A program made the position numbers and the translations under genes. 22,484 nucleotides of DNA from a virus. The stretch spans positions 1 to 22,484 of IMG/VR virus record IMGVR_UViG_3300017733_000052. One strand, written 5' to 3'. The notes under the pieces were generated by a model. It saw only the letters and a list, made by a program, of their open reading frames with translations. It was not told the origin of the DNA and made no database searches. Below are positions 1-5,709 of this stretch, piece by piece; the first letter of the stretch is position 1, and each line of letters opens with the position of its first letter.

Positions 1-1104
1 ATAGAATACACCCCATGTCTGTATTACTGAATAGTCTGCGGTTGTCTTTGTAGAGAAAGCTGTATCGTAAGTCTGTAGAATAAAATCACAACCAGGAGGA
101 TCACCGTATTCCCACCAGCTAACCCATTCTTTCTTAATCAGGCTACCTTCATCTGGTGTAGGATTTTGCATGTACAGGCTTTCCCAGTACTTTGATCCAT
201 TGGTGGATCGTATCTCCATCTCATCCTGTTTAAGAACTTTATCTGTTTTCCACTCAGGAAAGTAACTTGTTCCTACAGGTAAGCCTAGTAATTTACTGGA
301 GTCTTCGTCCACCCATGCAGGTATGCTTACTACATCCCACCGCATCTCTGTATCTATGTCAAACTTCTCTTGCTGCTTTAGTAGCCATCCGCAAAGGTCA
401 TCATAATGATAACGAGTATTAATAATAATTATTGCACCGTTAGGCATGATACGTGTGCGTAGTCCTGAAGGCCACCATTCCTTGATATACCTTCTTCCTG
501 CATCAGAGAAACTATCTTCTTCAGACATTGCATCATCAAGGATAGCTACGTGTGCGCCACGACCTGCAATCTGACTACGAACACCTGCAGCATAATAACT
601 ACCATTTAGGTTTGTCTTCCACTTACCTGCCGCACGTACATCCTGTCTCAGGTTTACCCCAGGAAACATATCCATAAATTCTTCTGTTCCTACGATATCT
701 CTGACTGATCTACCGAAGTCACTGGATAGTTGATCTGAGTGACTGACTGTAAGTATTTCGTGATTAGGATTTTTACCTATATACCATGCAGGAAATAACT
801 TAGAGCATATTACTGATTTACTACTACGTGGTGGAAGAAACACCATAAGGCGTTTTACTTTTCCTTCCACTACTTGCTGTAGCTTACTAGATATTACTTC
901 TATGTGTCTGCCCATTTCCCAATCAGATATTAGGGTAGGCGCTACCATTCTCACAAATGTAAGAAAGTCTTTTCTACACTTCTGAGCAACCAAGTTTTTT
1001 AAATTATTTCTTACTTGAAGAAGAGTAGCGTACTTAAATTCTTGTTCTTGTCTAGCCTCTTCTTGACTAGCAGTCAGCTTCTCTTCCTCTGGGTAATCTG
1101 ACAT
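1..1104 (-). CDS. terL: Terminase large subunit, N-terminal 368 residues (partial)
   Basis: This is the DNA-packaging motor ATPase and nuclease that cuts concatemers and drives DNA into the prohead. The reading frame runs from an ATG at 1104 leftward to the window edge without a stop, so the C-terminus is missing. Visible motifs are the deviant Walker A LPPRSSKS at residues 90-97, Walker B VAILDD at 186-191, the coupling motif INTR at 228-231, and the start of the RNase H-like nuclease domain with the first acidic residue in TYDTAF (Asp347). PPRxSKS is a usual variant in marine phage terminases. The preceding 82-aa gene ends one base upstream, so the two are probably cotranscribed leftward, opposite to the replication genes. 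No small terminase subunit is seen here. Assignment is firm from the motif order and spacing. Confidence 0.95.
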   Translation of the reverse strand, partial: MSDYPEEEKLTASQEEARQEQEFKYATLLQVRNNLKNLVAQKCRKDFLTFVRMVAPTLISDWEMGRHIEVISSKLQQVVEGKVKRLMVFLPPRSSKSVICSKLFPAWYIGKNPNHEILTVSHSDQLSSDFGRSVRDIVGTEEFMDMFPGVNLRQDVRAAGKWKTNLNGSYYAAGVRSQIAGRGAHVAILDDAMSEEDSFSDAGRRYIKEWWPSGLRTRIMPNGAIIIINTRYHYDDLCGWLLKQQEKFDIDTEMRWDVVSIPAWVDEDSSKLLGLPVGTSYFPEWKTDKVLKQDEMEIRSTNGSKYWESLYMQNPTPDEGSLIKKEWVSWWEYGDPPGCDFILQTYDTAFSTKTTADYSVIQTWGVFY

Positions 1105-1105
1105 T

Positions 1106-1354
1106 TTATATTTCTGTTTGCTGTGAACAAATAATTTGTCTTACTGGTTTACCTTCAAACCTTGATGAAGCATATTCTTTTATGGCTTCTATATTTTCCC
1201 ACATATGTGCATAACATTTTTCTTGTGTCTTAAAATCTAATGGCTTTCCATTATAGTGAGTAATAACCATAGTATCAGCTTCATTACTTGTTAGTGGATA
1301 TATATCTTGATCTGCGGTAATACCCATAACCATAAAAATTACTATCTTCCACAT
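1106..1354 (-). CDS. Small protein with N-terminal hydrophobic/signal-like segment, upstream of terminase
   Basis: This 82-aa protein is not recognised by family. The first ~14 residues (MWKIVIFMVMGITA) are hydrophobic with one early lysine and could be a short signal peptide or membrane anchor. The rest is polar and contains two cysteines (about positions 47 and 76) that could form a disulfide if it is exported. The start is supported by an AAGGA ribosome-binding site that overlaps the end of the upstream Cys-rich gene. It ends one base before the terminase start, so it belongs to the leftward late-type operon. Marine podoviruses often carry a small unknown gene beside the terminase, and a lysis or packaging role would be a guess. 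Confidence 0.75.
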   Translation of the reverse strand: MWKIVIFMVMGITADQDIYPLTSNEADTMVITHYNGKPLDFKTQEKCYAHMWENIEAIKEYASSRFEGKPVRQIICSQQTEI

Positions 1355-1355
1355 A

Positions 1356-1487
1356 CTAGTTTCCTTCTTGTTCAGATGATCTTTCTTCTCTACAACATTT
1401 ACAATTGCATATATTATTATCTATAGATACATCATCCTTACCACAAGTACAATAGTCTTTATTCGTACAATATTTAACTTCTTCCAT
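1356..1487 (-). CDS. Cysteine-rich 43-aa protein (metallothionein-like spacing)
   Basis: A very small protein with seven cysteines in 43 residues, at 7, 13, 15, 27, 29, 31 and 32 (CTC, then CNCKCC), which suggests metal binding or a disulfide-knotted peptide. I chose the ATG at 1487 because AGGAG lies eight bases before it. A longer 68-aa reading from a GTG at 1562 would add a hydrophobic N-terminus but has no visible ribosome-binding site. The stop codon overlaps the ribosome-binding region of the next gene and the direction matches the terminase, so it is probably the first gene of the leftward unit. The function is unknown and no family is recognised. Confidence 0.6.
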   Translation of the reverse strand: MEEVKYCTNKDYCTCGKDDVSIDNNICNCKCCREERSSEQEGN

Positions 1488-1563
1488 GACAGACACTCCT
1501 ACAGTAAGACAACAAAGTGTAATTTTAACACCCGCTCTTAGTAGAGACAACAAGGGTAGCACA

Positions 1564-1579
1564 GTTGCATAAATGCAAC
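1564..1579. promoter_or_regulatory. Perfect inverted repeat, possible operator between divergent units
   Basis: GTTGCAT-AA-ATGCAAC is a 16-bp palindrome with 7-bp perfect arms. It lies between the leftward terminase unit and the rightward extended -10 promoter at 1617-1644. Its position fits a dimeric repressor or activator site, or a hairpin in the leader of the leftward transcript. On the plus strand an A/T-rich stretch follows, but the T-run begins about ten bases after the stem, so it is a poor plus-strand terminator. Confidence 0.5.
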
Positions 1580-1616
1580 ACTCTAAAACTTTTTTTATTT
1601 TTTTAATTTTTTACTG

Positions 1617-1644
1617 TTGAATATTGTTTTTTATCTGTTATAAT
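1617..1644 (+). promoter_or_regulatory. Sigma70-type promoter with extended -10
   Basis: The -35 element is TTGAAT (1617-1622), followed by a 16-bp spacer and a perfect TATAAT (1639-1644). A TG at 1636-1637 makes it an extended -10 (TGtTATAAT). It reads rightward into the 57-aa gene at 1762. The nine bases TACTGTTGA around the -35 recur at the promoter before the primase-helicase gene. It looks like the strongest host-type promoter in the window and a good early promoter candidate. Confidence 0.75.
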
Positions 1645-1761
1645 ATACTCTATAGAGACACTAAAGAGCAGTAACTTAAAACTGTTAGAAAAGAAATAAA
1701 AAGAAAAACAAAAATAAAGTTCTAATAACTGTTGCAAAGAGTTTATGGAGAGTATATATAG

Positions 1762-1935
1762 ATGTTAGAAAGAGCAGATAATTTTTTACAGACATTTTTT
1801 TCTAATCGTAATACTACTGTGTCTAAAATATCATCGATGCTTTCTATTTTTAAACAAGAAACATCTGCTGATGCTGCAACTCTGAACAACTATCGTAGAT
1901 CAAAGAATGTTTTATATGACGATGTGTGCATGTAA
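1762..1935 (+). CDS. Small protein, 57 aa, first gene after the strong promoter
   Basis: This unrecognised 57-residue frame begins MLERADNFLQTFF and ends DDVCM. It is polar with a few hydrophobic stretches and has no membrane segment. A GGAG lies about 11 bases before the ATG. The gene sits about 110 bp after the extended -10 promoter and about 110 bp before a clear intrinsic terminator, so it appears to be a single-gene transcript. Such isolated early genes in phages often encode host-takeover proteins; that is inference from position only. A second frame shortly after the stop encodes a short lysine-rich stretch without a start codon and is not counted as part of this gene. Confidence 0.6.
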   Translation: MLERADNFLQTFFSNRNTTVSKISSMLSIFKQETSADAATLNNYRRSKNVLYDDVCM

Positions 1936-2046
1936 CCATGCTACTAATTTAAAAGCTTCGTCGTGGAAGTAAGAAAAAGAAAAAAGTTTAGTAAGCCGCA
2001 TTTTAAAAAATAATTTTACTATGCACAAATTGCTAAAAATAAACTA

Positions 2047-2083
2047 AGGGGGTGTTTCCTAGATTGGATACACCTCTTTTTTT
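2047..2083 (+). terminator. Intrinsic terminator after the 57-aa gene
   Basis: The stem GGTGTTTCC (2051-2059) pairs with GGATACACC (2066-2074) with one T-T mismatch and a TAGATT loop. It is followed by C and a run of T residues at 2075-2083 (TCTTTTTTT). It would end the transcript that starts near 1650. Confidence 0.8.
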
Positions 2084-2213
2084 GTGTAAATTTTAGTATT
2101 GTTAGCAAGCCTTGTATTTTTGGTCTGTATATGTCATAGGCATATATATATAATACAAAGCAACAAAATTTTTTTGCATGGGTCTATATAAATTACGCTC
2201 AGAAAATTTCCAC

Positions 2214-2224
2214 ATTGCGGCCCG
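2214..2224 (+). repeat. Direct repeat A, copy 1 (ATTGCGGCCCG)
   Basis: An 11-bp GC-rich word in an otherwise AT-rich region, found again at 2733-2743. It lies 11 bases before copy 1 of repeat B. Confidence 0.6.
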
Positions 2225-2235
2225 GAATGCTTTTT

Positions 2236-2249
2236 AGACATTCACATAG
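2236..2249 (+). repeat. Direct repeat B, copy 1 (AGACATTCACATAG)
   Basis: A 14-bp word repeated exactly at 2666-2679 on the same strand. The two copies flank the 49-aa gene. Confidence 0.65.
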
Positions 2250-2511
2250 GTTTTTTAGGTCTTTTTAATATAAAAAGAATATAAATAATTTTATATAAGA
2301 AGGCTTGTCTCTTTATATATAAATATACCCCACCTAAAATCGCAGATATCCCCTACCCATCCCTCGTGCATTTGTTTAAACATCACCACTCAAATTAATT
2401 GGAATGATTATTTTAAAAAAAAAATAAAAAAAGTTTGGAAGAATATTTACATCTGATCGTCTACGTAGTACAACAACATTAACACTAACCAACTTTAAGG
2501 ATATTAAGACA

Positions 2512-2661
2512 ATGCTTAAATCAAATGAAATCAAACAAGCCGCTACCTTCATCAACTCAATTGCTGGTCTAGACAACACTGAATTAAAATCTCAGTTTGA
2601 AAAATTGCCAGTTAACATTCAAAACAAAATTAGAAATGCAGTAATTAAATCTTCTAAATAA
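2512..2661 (+). CDS. Small protein, 49 aa, single-gene transcript
   Basis: This 49-residue protein (MLKSNEIKQAATFINSIAGL...) is not recognised. The sequence alternates charged and hydrophobic residues and would form two amphipathic helices separated near residues 21-24 (DNTE). It has several lysines and no cysteines. AAGGA at 2497-2501 lies about ten bases before the ATG, and a strong terminator begins 29 bases after the stop. Repeat B occurs on both sides of the gene. The compact unit with its own terminator suggests separate, possibly high-level, expression. A DNA-binding or RNA polymerase-binding peptide is conceivable but not shown. Confidence 0.65.
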   Translation: MLKSNEIKQAATFINSIAGLDNTELKSQFEKLPVNIQNKIRNAVIKSSK

Positions 2662-2665
2662 ATTC

Positions 2666-2679
2666 AGACATTCACATAG
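2666..2679 (+). repeat. Direct repeat B, copy 2 (AGACATTCACATAG)
   Basis: Exact second copy of the 14-bp word at 2236. It lies between the stop of the 49-aa gene and its terminator. Confidence 0.65.
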
Positions 2680-2689
2680 TTCAAACTTG

Positions 2690-2716
2690 GAGCGGTTTTA
2701 TACCGCTCTTTTTTTT
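2690..2716 (+). terminator. Intrinsic terminator after the 49-aa gene
   Basis: A perfect 6-bp stem GAGCGG/CCGCTC with a TTTTATA loop is followed directly by eight T residues (2709-2716). It is a textbook Rho-independent terminator for rightward transcription. Confidence 0.92.
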
Positions 2717-2732
2717 GTTTTAAAATTTTATG

Positions 2733-2743
2733 ATTGCGGCCCG
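2733..2743 (+). repeat. Direct repeat A, copy 2 (ATTGCGGCCCG)
   Basis: Exact second copy of the 11-bp GC-rich word at 2214. It is placed just after the terminator and 33 bp before the next promoter. Confidence 0.6.
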
Positions 2744-2775
2744 AAACATCATTTGTAAAATAATTAATTTAATTA

Positions 2776-2804
2776 TTGACGTTCATTCATCACTGTGGCA
2801 TAAC
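2776..2804 (+). promoter_or_regulatory. Sigma70-type promoter for the small-gene operon
   Basis: TTGACG (2776-2781), a 17-bp spacer, and CATAAC (2799-2804) preceded by TGG, giving an extended -10 context. Transcription would start near 2811, shortly before the first gene at 2838. It follows the terminator at 2690-2716, so it probably drives the long rightward operon. Confidence 0.6.
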
Positions 2805-2837
2805 ATGAACACCACCACCACCAACTAAGGAGCAACC

Positions 2838-2942
2838 ATGCTTGATTTTAAAACTTTAATCATCACAGTATTTGCAGCAAGCGTAACATATGCACTAGCA
2901 ATCATAGCAGATTATTATTTTAATATTTGGGCGGGAGTTTAA
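2838..2942 (+). CDS. Single-span membrane micro-protein, 34 aa
   Basis: This 34-residue protein is almost entirely one hydrophobic helix (residues about 6-24, LIITVFAASVTYALAIIA) and ends with an aromatic tail (DYYFNIWAGV). An excellent AAGGAG ribosome-binding site lies five bases before the ATG, and the next gene begins four bases after its stop. It is the first gene after the promoter at 2776. The function is unknown. Phage single-span micro-proteins act in lysis timing, superinfection exclusion or inhibition of host membrane enzymes, but nothing here selects among these. Confidence 0.65.
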   Translation: MLDFKTLIITVFAASVTYALAIIADYYFNIWAGV

Positions 2943-2945
2943 ACA

Positions 2946-3188
2946 ATGAACACAATTTATATAAATGGCATCAAAACAAAATTTACATATTCCGATGGTG
3001 GAAGTTATGAGACACACCAAAATAATAAAAGAAATGGTTTTCAAGCCATCTTTATATGGAATAAAGCTATCAATGGTAAATTTTTTCCCACAAGTGAAAT
3101 GACTTTACCGCTTGGAATGTTTCAAACGGGTGGCACTTGTAATGTATACGGTAAAGAATACAAAATTAAACGAACAGAATTGACATGA
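2946..3188 (+). CDS. Hypothetical protein, 80 aa
   Basis: This 80-residue soluble protein is not recognised. It is rich in aromatic residues, glycine and asparagine (MNTIYINGIKTKFTYSDGG...), with a pattern suggesting a small beta-rich fold. GGGAG at 2933-2937 serves as ribosome-binding site, overlapping the end of the 34-aa gene. Its stop overlaps the start of the next micro-protein in an ATGA arrangement, so the two are probably translationally coupled. There is no membrane segment and only one cysteine. Confidence 0.75.
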   Translation: MNTIYINGIKTKFTYSDGGSYETHQNNKRNGFQAIFIWNKAINGKFFPTSEMTLPLGMFQTGGTCNVYGKEYKIKRTELT

Positions 3189-3271
3189 TGGAAATTTTAC
3201 TTTTAATTACATTAATAATATTATTTTGTTATCTTGGATACATCACATTGGAGTTGAACAAATGGCTATAG
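3185..3271 (+). CDS. Membrane micro-protein, 28 aa, coupled to upstream gene
   Basis: This 28-residue frame (MMEILLLITLIILFCYLGYI...) is one hydrophobic helix with a single cysteine and a polar tail. The start overlaps the upstream stop as ATGA, and the end overlaps the next gene by ten bases. This packing is the usual style of the operon and supports a real gene, although the protein is at the lower limit of what can be believed from sequence alone. The function is unknown. Confidence 0.5.
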   Translation: MMEILLLITLIILFCYLGYITLELNKWL

Positions 3272-3954
3272 TAAACGGTTTGAAGTTATTAGGTGTAGGC
3301 AATAATGCTAAGACAATTAAGGGCGATGGTTCTGAATATTTAACAGCTATCATGTATCTACTGCCCGATGATTTCTTATGTCCTATGGCACGGCTTGCGG
3401 GATGTAAGGCGGGATGTCTTAATACTGCTGGTCGTGGCGCATTCAATAACGTGCAAGCTGCTAGACACAGAAAGTCTAAGCTACTGTTACAAGTGCCAGA
3501 AGAATTTGATACGCTATTGCGTAGAGACTTAGACAAGTTTCAAAGATATTGTGAGCGTAAAGGTATACAACCTGTGGTGCGATTGAATGGGACAAGCGAT
3601 TATAACTGGAAGAAAATAATAATAGACTACCCATCTATTCAGTTTTACGATTATACCAAAGTTTATAATCGAGTAGCTAAAGATTGGCCGAGCAACTATC
3701 ATCTAACCTTGTCCTACTCAGAAGCGAATGAAACATATCGCGACAAGGTTCTAGACTATGCTAATAACTACGGCGCTAACATGGCGGTAGTGTTTAGAGA
3801 TAAAAATAATATTCCTAAAAAGTTTCTAGGTCGCAAGGTTATAGATGGCGATAAAGATGATCTACGTTTCCTAGATCCTGATAACGTGGTGGTGGCACTG
3901 TATGCAAAGGGCAAGGCTAAGAAAGATGTAAGCGGATTTGTAATAGACGCATAA
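3262..3954 (+). CDS. GP88/DUF7227-like phage protein with N-terminal cysteine cluster
   Basis: A 230-aa protein resembling a widespread phage family of unknown function (GP88 or DUF7227-like). I recognise the pattern CPMARLAGCKAGCLNTAGRG (Cys in C-x7-C-x3-C) followed by a basic AARHRKSKLL and then VVRLNGTSDYNW. The cysteines could hold a metal or iron-sulfur cluster; that is inference. The ATG at 3262 was chosen because GGAG lies nine bases upstream. A TTG at 3226 would extend the frame through the 28-aa gene and has no ribosome-binding site. It is the largest gene in the first half of the operon. Family resemblance is from memory of the motif and has not been searched. Confidence 0.65.
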   Translation: MAIVNGLKLLGVGNNAKTIKGDGSEYLTAIMYLLPDDFLCPMARLAGCKAGCLNTAGRGAFNNVQAARHRKSKLLLQVPEEFDTLLRRDLDKFQRYCERKGIQPVVRLNGTSDYNWKKIIIDYPSIQFYDYTKVYNRVAKDWPSNYHLTLSYSEANETYRDKVLDYANNYGANMAVVFRDKNNIPKKFLGRKVIDGDKDDLRFLDPDNVVVALYAKGKAKKDVSGFVIDA

Positions 3955-3976
3955 CTTTAAATGAGGAGTTAAGACA

Positions 3977-4189
3977 ATGACAGTATTAAAACTGAGCGGA
4001 AAAATGAGAACTGTATTAATGGACGATAGTTATTTAATCGAAGATGATAGGCATTACGTGAAGGCAGGAAACAAACATTACATGGTTTACAAACAATGGG
4101 TAGGTTATGAAGTAGATATTCAAGGTAATCAGATAGGCGATACAGAATACAGCGATACAAAGAAACAACTTTTAGAAAATTTGAAATAA
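3977..4189 (+). CDS. Hypothetical protein, 70 aa
   Basis: An unrecognised 70-residue protein with alternating hydrophobic and charged residues, likely a small beta-rich fold (MTVLKLSGKMRTVLMDDSYLIEDD...). GAGGAG at 3962-3967 gives a strong ribosome-binding site. The acidic patch DDSYLIEDD near residue 20 and many tyrosines are the only notable features. It has no cysteines and no membrane segment. It lies between the GP88-like gene and the zinc-module gene in the rightward operon. Confidence 0.75.
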   Translation: MTVLKLSGKMRTVLMDDSYLIEDDRHYVKAGNKHYMVYKQWVGYEVDIQGNQIGDTEYSDTKKQLLENLK

Positions 4190-4259
4190 TGAAACACTGC
4201 CTTAGTTATGACACATTCATAAGTATACTACAGTTACAAACAACACAGGATAAAGAACA

Positions 4260-4553
4260 ATGCTCTATGAATTTACCGTCCCATGTTTGGAATGCGAAGG
4301 TGAGGGAAAAATATATCGCGGCGAAGGAGATGAACGAGTCACATACTACGATTGCGATCACTGTAACGGGGAAGGAGTGGAATATTCCGAAGCATACTAC
4401 GACTCAGTGCCTGATTTAAAAGAAGATTTTCCTGATGCTGAGAATATAGAAAAGCACACGCTGACAGAAAATGAAAAGCTTAGTATGTGGAAATACTGGA
4501 TGAAACATAATCCAGAAGTTTTAAAGTATGATAGCATCAAGAGGTATTATTAA
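4260..4553 (+). CDS. Small zinc-binding protein with DnaJ-type CxxCxGxG pair
   Basis: A 97-aa protein whose first 40 residues carry two CxxCxGxG motifs, C9LEC12EGEG and C32DHC35NGEG. This is the module that binds one zinc in the central domain of DnaJ. There is no J-domain and no peptide-binding domain, so it is an orphan zinc module followed by an acidic helical tail. Such modules appear in many phage proteins and may mediate protein-protein contacts. The ribosome-binding site is weak (AGGA 12 bases upstream). A competing frame from 4189 overlaps it in another phase, but the duplicated zinc motif makes this frame clearly the real one. Confidence 0.8.
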   Translation: MLYEFTVPCLECEGEGKIYRGEGDERVTYYDCDHCNGEGVEYSEAYYDSVPDLKEDFPDAENIEKHTLTENEKLSMWKYWMKHNPEVLKYDSIKRYY

Positions 4554-4555
4554 TT

Positions 4556-4900
4556 ATGACTAGGACAATTAAAAAACGCGGCTATGGTAAACCTACCCAT
4601 GAAGAGGAGCAGGACATATGGCGCAAAAAAAGATTTGTGGTAGGTATATTTAAGGATACGCATATGCTTATGCAGATAGGTAGATCATACCCAGATTATA
4701 AAACTGCTAACCTAGCAGTACAATATCTAGAAAGTGTAGGCATACAAAAACATTTACGAGACAGTGACTACATCGCTTGTGACTTTGAAACATTAAAGCC
4801 TAGTAACATACCAATTATTTCAGTGCCTGTACTGTCATGGAAAACACCCAGTAAAATAAGGAAGCAATACTATGGAAAAGAAAATAGTAACGCTAATTGA
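4556..4900 (+). CDS. Hypothetical protein, 114 aa
   Basis: An unrecognised 114-residue protein with a basic start (MTRTIKKRGYGKPTHEEEQD), a central part that could be alpha/beta (RFVVGIFKDTHMLMQIGRSY), and a C-terminus rich in lysine and proline. It begins three bases after the upstream stop, with GAGG about 11 bases upstream. It overlaps the next gene by 29 bases. No catalytic motif is visible. Confidence 0.7.
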   Translation: MTRTIKKRGYGKPTHEEEQDIWRKKRFVVGIFKDTHMLMQIGRSYPDYKTANLAVQYLESVGIQKHLRDSDYIACDFETLKPSNIPIISVPVLSWKTPSKIRKQYYGKENSNAN

Positions 4901-5129
4901 AAAGCGAACACAAAAACAAGGGTATAACTTTAGTAGCGATAACAAAAACGTAGTATCTTTTTACCCAGAATATGATTATCATTACGAAGTATCGACGCTA
5001 CGCAATACATGCGAGTTTCATATAGGTGAGGTAGTGAAACCAGCTAAAGTCAGAACAATGTGTATGAATAGGGATAGCTACAGAGTAATTATAAAAGGTG
5101 AGATACAAAATGAGTATGCAGAGAACTAA
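4872..5129 (+). CDS. Hypothetical protein, 85 aa
   Basis: An unrecognised 85-residue protein rich in valine, tyrosine and charged residues, suggestive of a compact beta fold. AAGGAAG before the ATG at 4872 supports the start even though it lies inside the end of the preceding gene (29-base overlap). It has two cysteines, at about residues 47 and 64. It overlaps the following gene by 20 bases. No function can be given. Confidence 0.7.
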   Translation: MEKKIVTLIEKRTQKQGYNFSSDNKNVVSFYPEYDYHYEVSTLRNTCEFHIGEVVKPAKVRTMCMNRDSYRVIIKGEIQNEYAEN

Positions 5130-5397
5130 ACCTATAACTGTTCTAGAATATTTTTCTACTAAGTTTATTTTGACTAACTGGCAAATGGATATGGAGGGCG
5201 AGTGTGCATCATATAGAGAACGATGCAATATGGAACTTTTAGACTTCTTACATGAAAGTTATGGAATTAAAAAAGTTAATAACTGGATTGATGATAACAG
5301 AGAAAGGGTAATAGATGATGTTTGTTGGGATGGATTCGAGTTAATGTCAGAAGAAGTTTATACCTATCCCGATAACTTACAGGATCTAGTACAATGA
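5110..5397 (+). CDS. Hypothetical acidic protein, 95 aa
   Basis: An unrecognised, acidic, helical 95-residue protein with several tryptophans (LTNWQMDMEGEC, NNWIDDNRE, CWDGFEL). I chose the ATG at 5110, which has AAGGTGA seven bases upstream, over an in-frame GTG at 5098. Its stop overlaps the next start as ATGA, indicating coupled translation. Small acidic proteins of early phage operons can be DNA mimics or enzyme inhibitors; nothing in this sequence proves it. Confidence 0.7.
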   Translation: MSMQRTKPITVLEYFSTKFILTNWQMDMEGECASYRERCNMELLDFLHESYGIKKVNNWIDDNRERVIDDVCWDGFELMSEEVYTYPDNLQDLVQ

Positions 5398-5549
5398 AAA
5401 CTGATAGCCAGGAATTGGTAGAACAAGTTTGTTATCAATACTTCGACGGCGTTCTGTCCTATGCCGAAAGTAAGGAACAGCTAGTGGAAATTGTCGGAGA
5501 TGAAAACGAGGCAAGCATAATATTACTTGGAGCAAATTGGTATGACTAG
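5394..5549 (+). CDS. Hypothetical acidic protein, 51 aa
   Basis: A 51-residue acidic protein (MKTDSQELVEQVCYQYFDGV...) that starts in an ATGA overlap with the gene before and ends eight bases into the gene after. The tight overlap on both sides supports it despite its size. It probably folds as two short helices. No family is recognised. Confidence 0.6.
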   Translation: MKTDSQELVEQVCYQYFDGVLSYAESKEQLVEIVGDENEASIILLGANWYD

Positions 5550-5709
5550 TCTAATAATTAAAACTATGACAGTGTTGTGTAATGTCAAGGACAGGATGCT
5601 AGGTAACAGAGTAGAAGCTAGGACATTCGCACAGATAATGGGTGACGTATTAACACCAGATCAATTCAACTATTTAGCAACAGAGATAGAAAGAAAAATA
5701 AATGTATAA
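5542..5709 (+). CDS. Hypothetical protein, 55 aa
   Basis: An unrecognised 55-residue protein, probably helical, with a C-terminal segment (LTPDQFNYLATEIERKINV) that reads as an amphipathic helix. The ATG at 5542 was chosen; GGAG lies ten bases upstream. A TTG at 5527 in the same frame would sit on top of that ribosome-binding site. It overlaps the nuclease gene downstream by eight bases. Confidence 0.6.
   Translation: MTSLIIKTMTVLCNVKDRMLGNRVEARTFAQIMGDVLTPDQFNYLATEIERKINV

Larger units (their letters stand above)
2084..2511. other. AT-rich intergenic control region, no confident gene
   Basis: This 428-bp stretch is extremely AT-rich, with TATATA runs at 2142-2154 and 2310-2326. It contains one island of higher GC (ATTGCGGCCCG at 2214) and one copy of each of two short repeats. 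A TATAAT at 2149-2154 has no acceptable -35 at normal spacing. I see no convincing reading frame with a ribosome-binding site on either strand. It must hold the promoter of the 49-aa gene at 2512, but I cannot place it. Origin or transcription-control functions are possible. Confidence 0.6.

Noticed and set aside
1488-1562. Hydrophobic 25-residue extension of the Cys-rich protein from a GTG start.
   Set aside because: No ribosome-binding site near the GTG, while the internal ATG has AGGAG. A signal-peptide form is not excluded.
1953-1991. A short stretch encoding KLRRGSKKKKKV followed by a stop, like the basic tails of some small phage proteins.
   Set aside because: A stop codon lies directly before it in the same frame and there is no start. 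Joining it to the 57-aa gene would need a frameshift across further stops.
2149-2154. TATAAT as a promoter for the 49-aa gene.
   Set aside because: No -35-like sequence at 16-18 bp and about 360 bp from the gene; the TATA-rich context makes a chance match likely.
3226-3261. N-terminal extension of the GP88-like gene from a TTG start.
   Set aside because: No ribosome-binding site; the ATG at 3262 has GGAG at good spacing.
4189-4419. A 76-aa frame starting at a TAATG junction with the 70-aa gene.
   Set aside because: Most of it overlaps the DnaJ-type zinc gene in another phase, and its sequence shows no motif. The start/stop overlap is noted but is likely chance.
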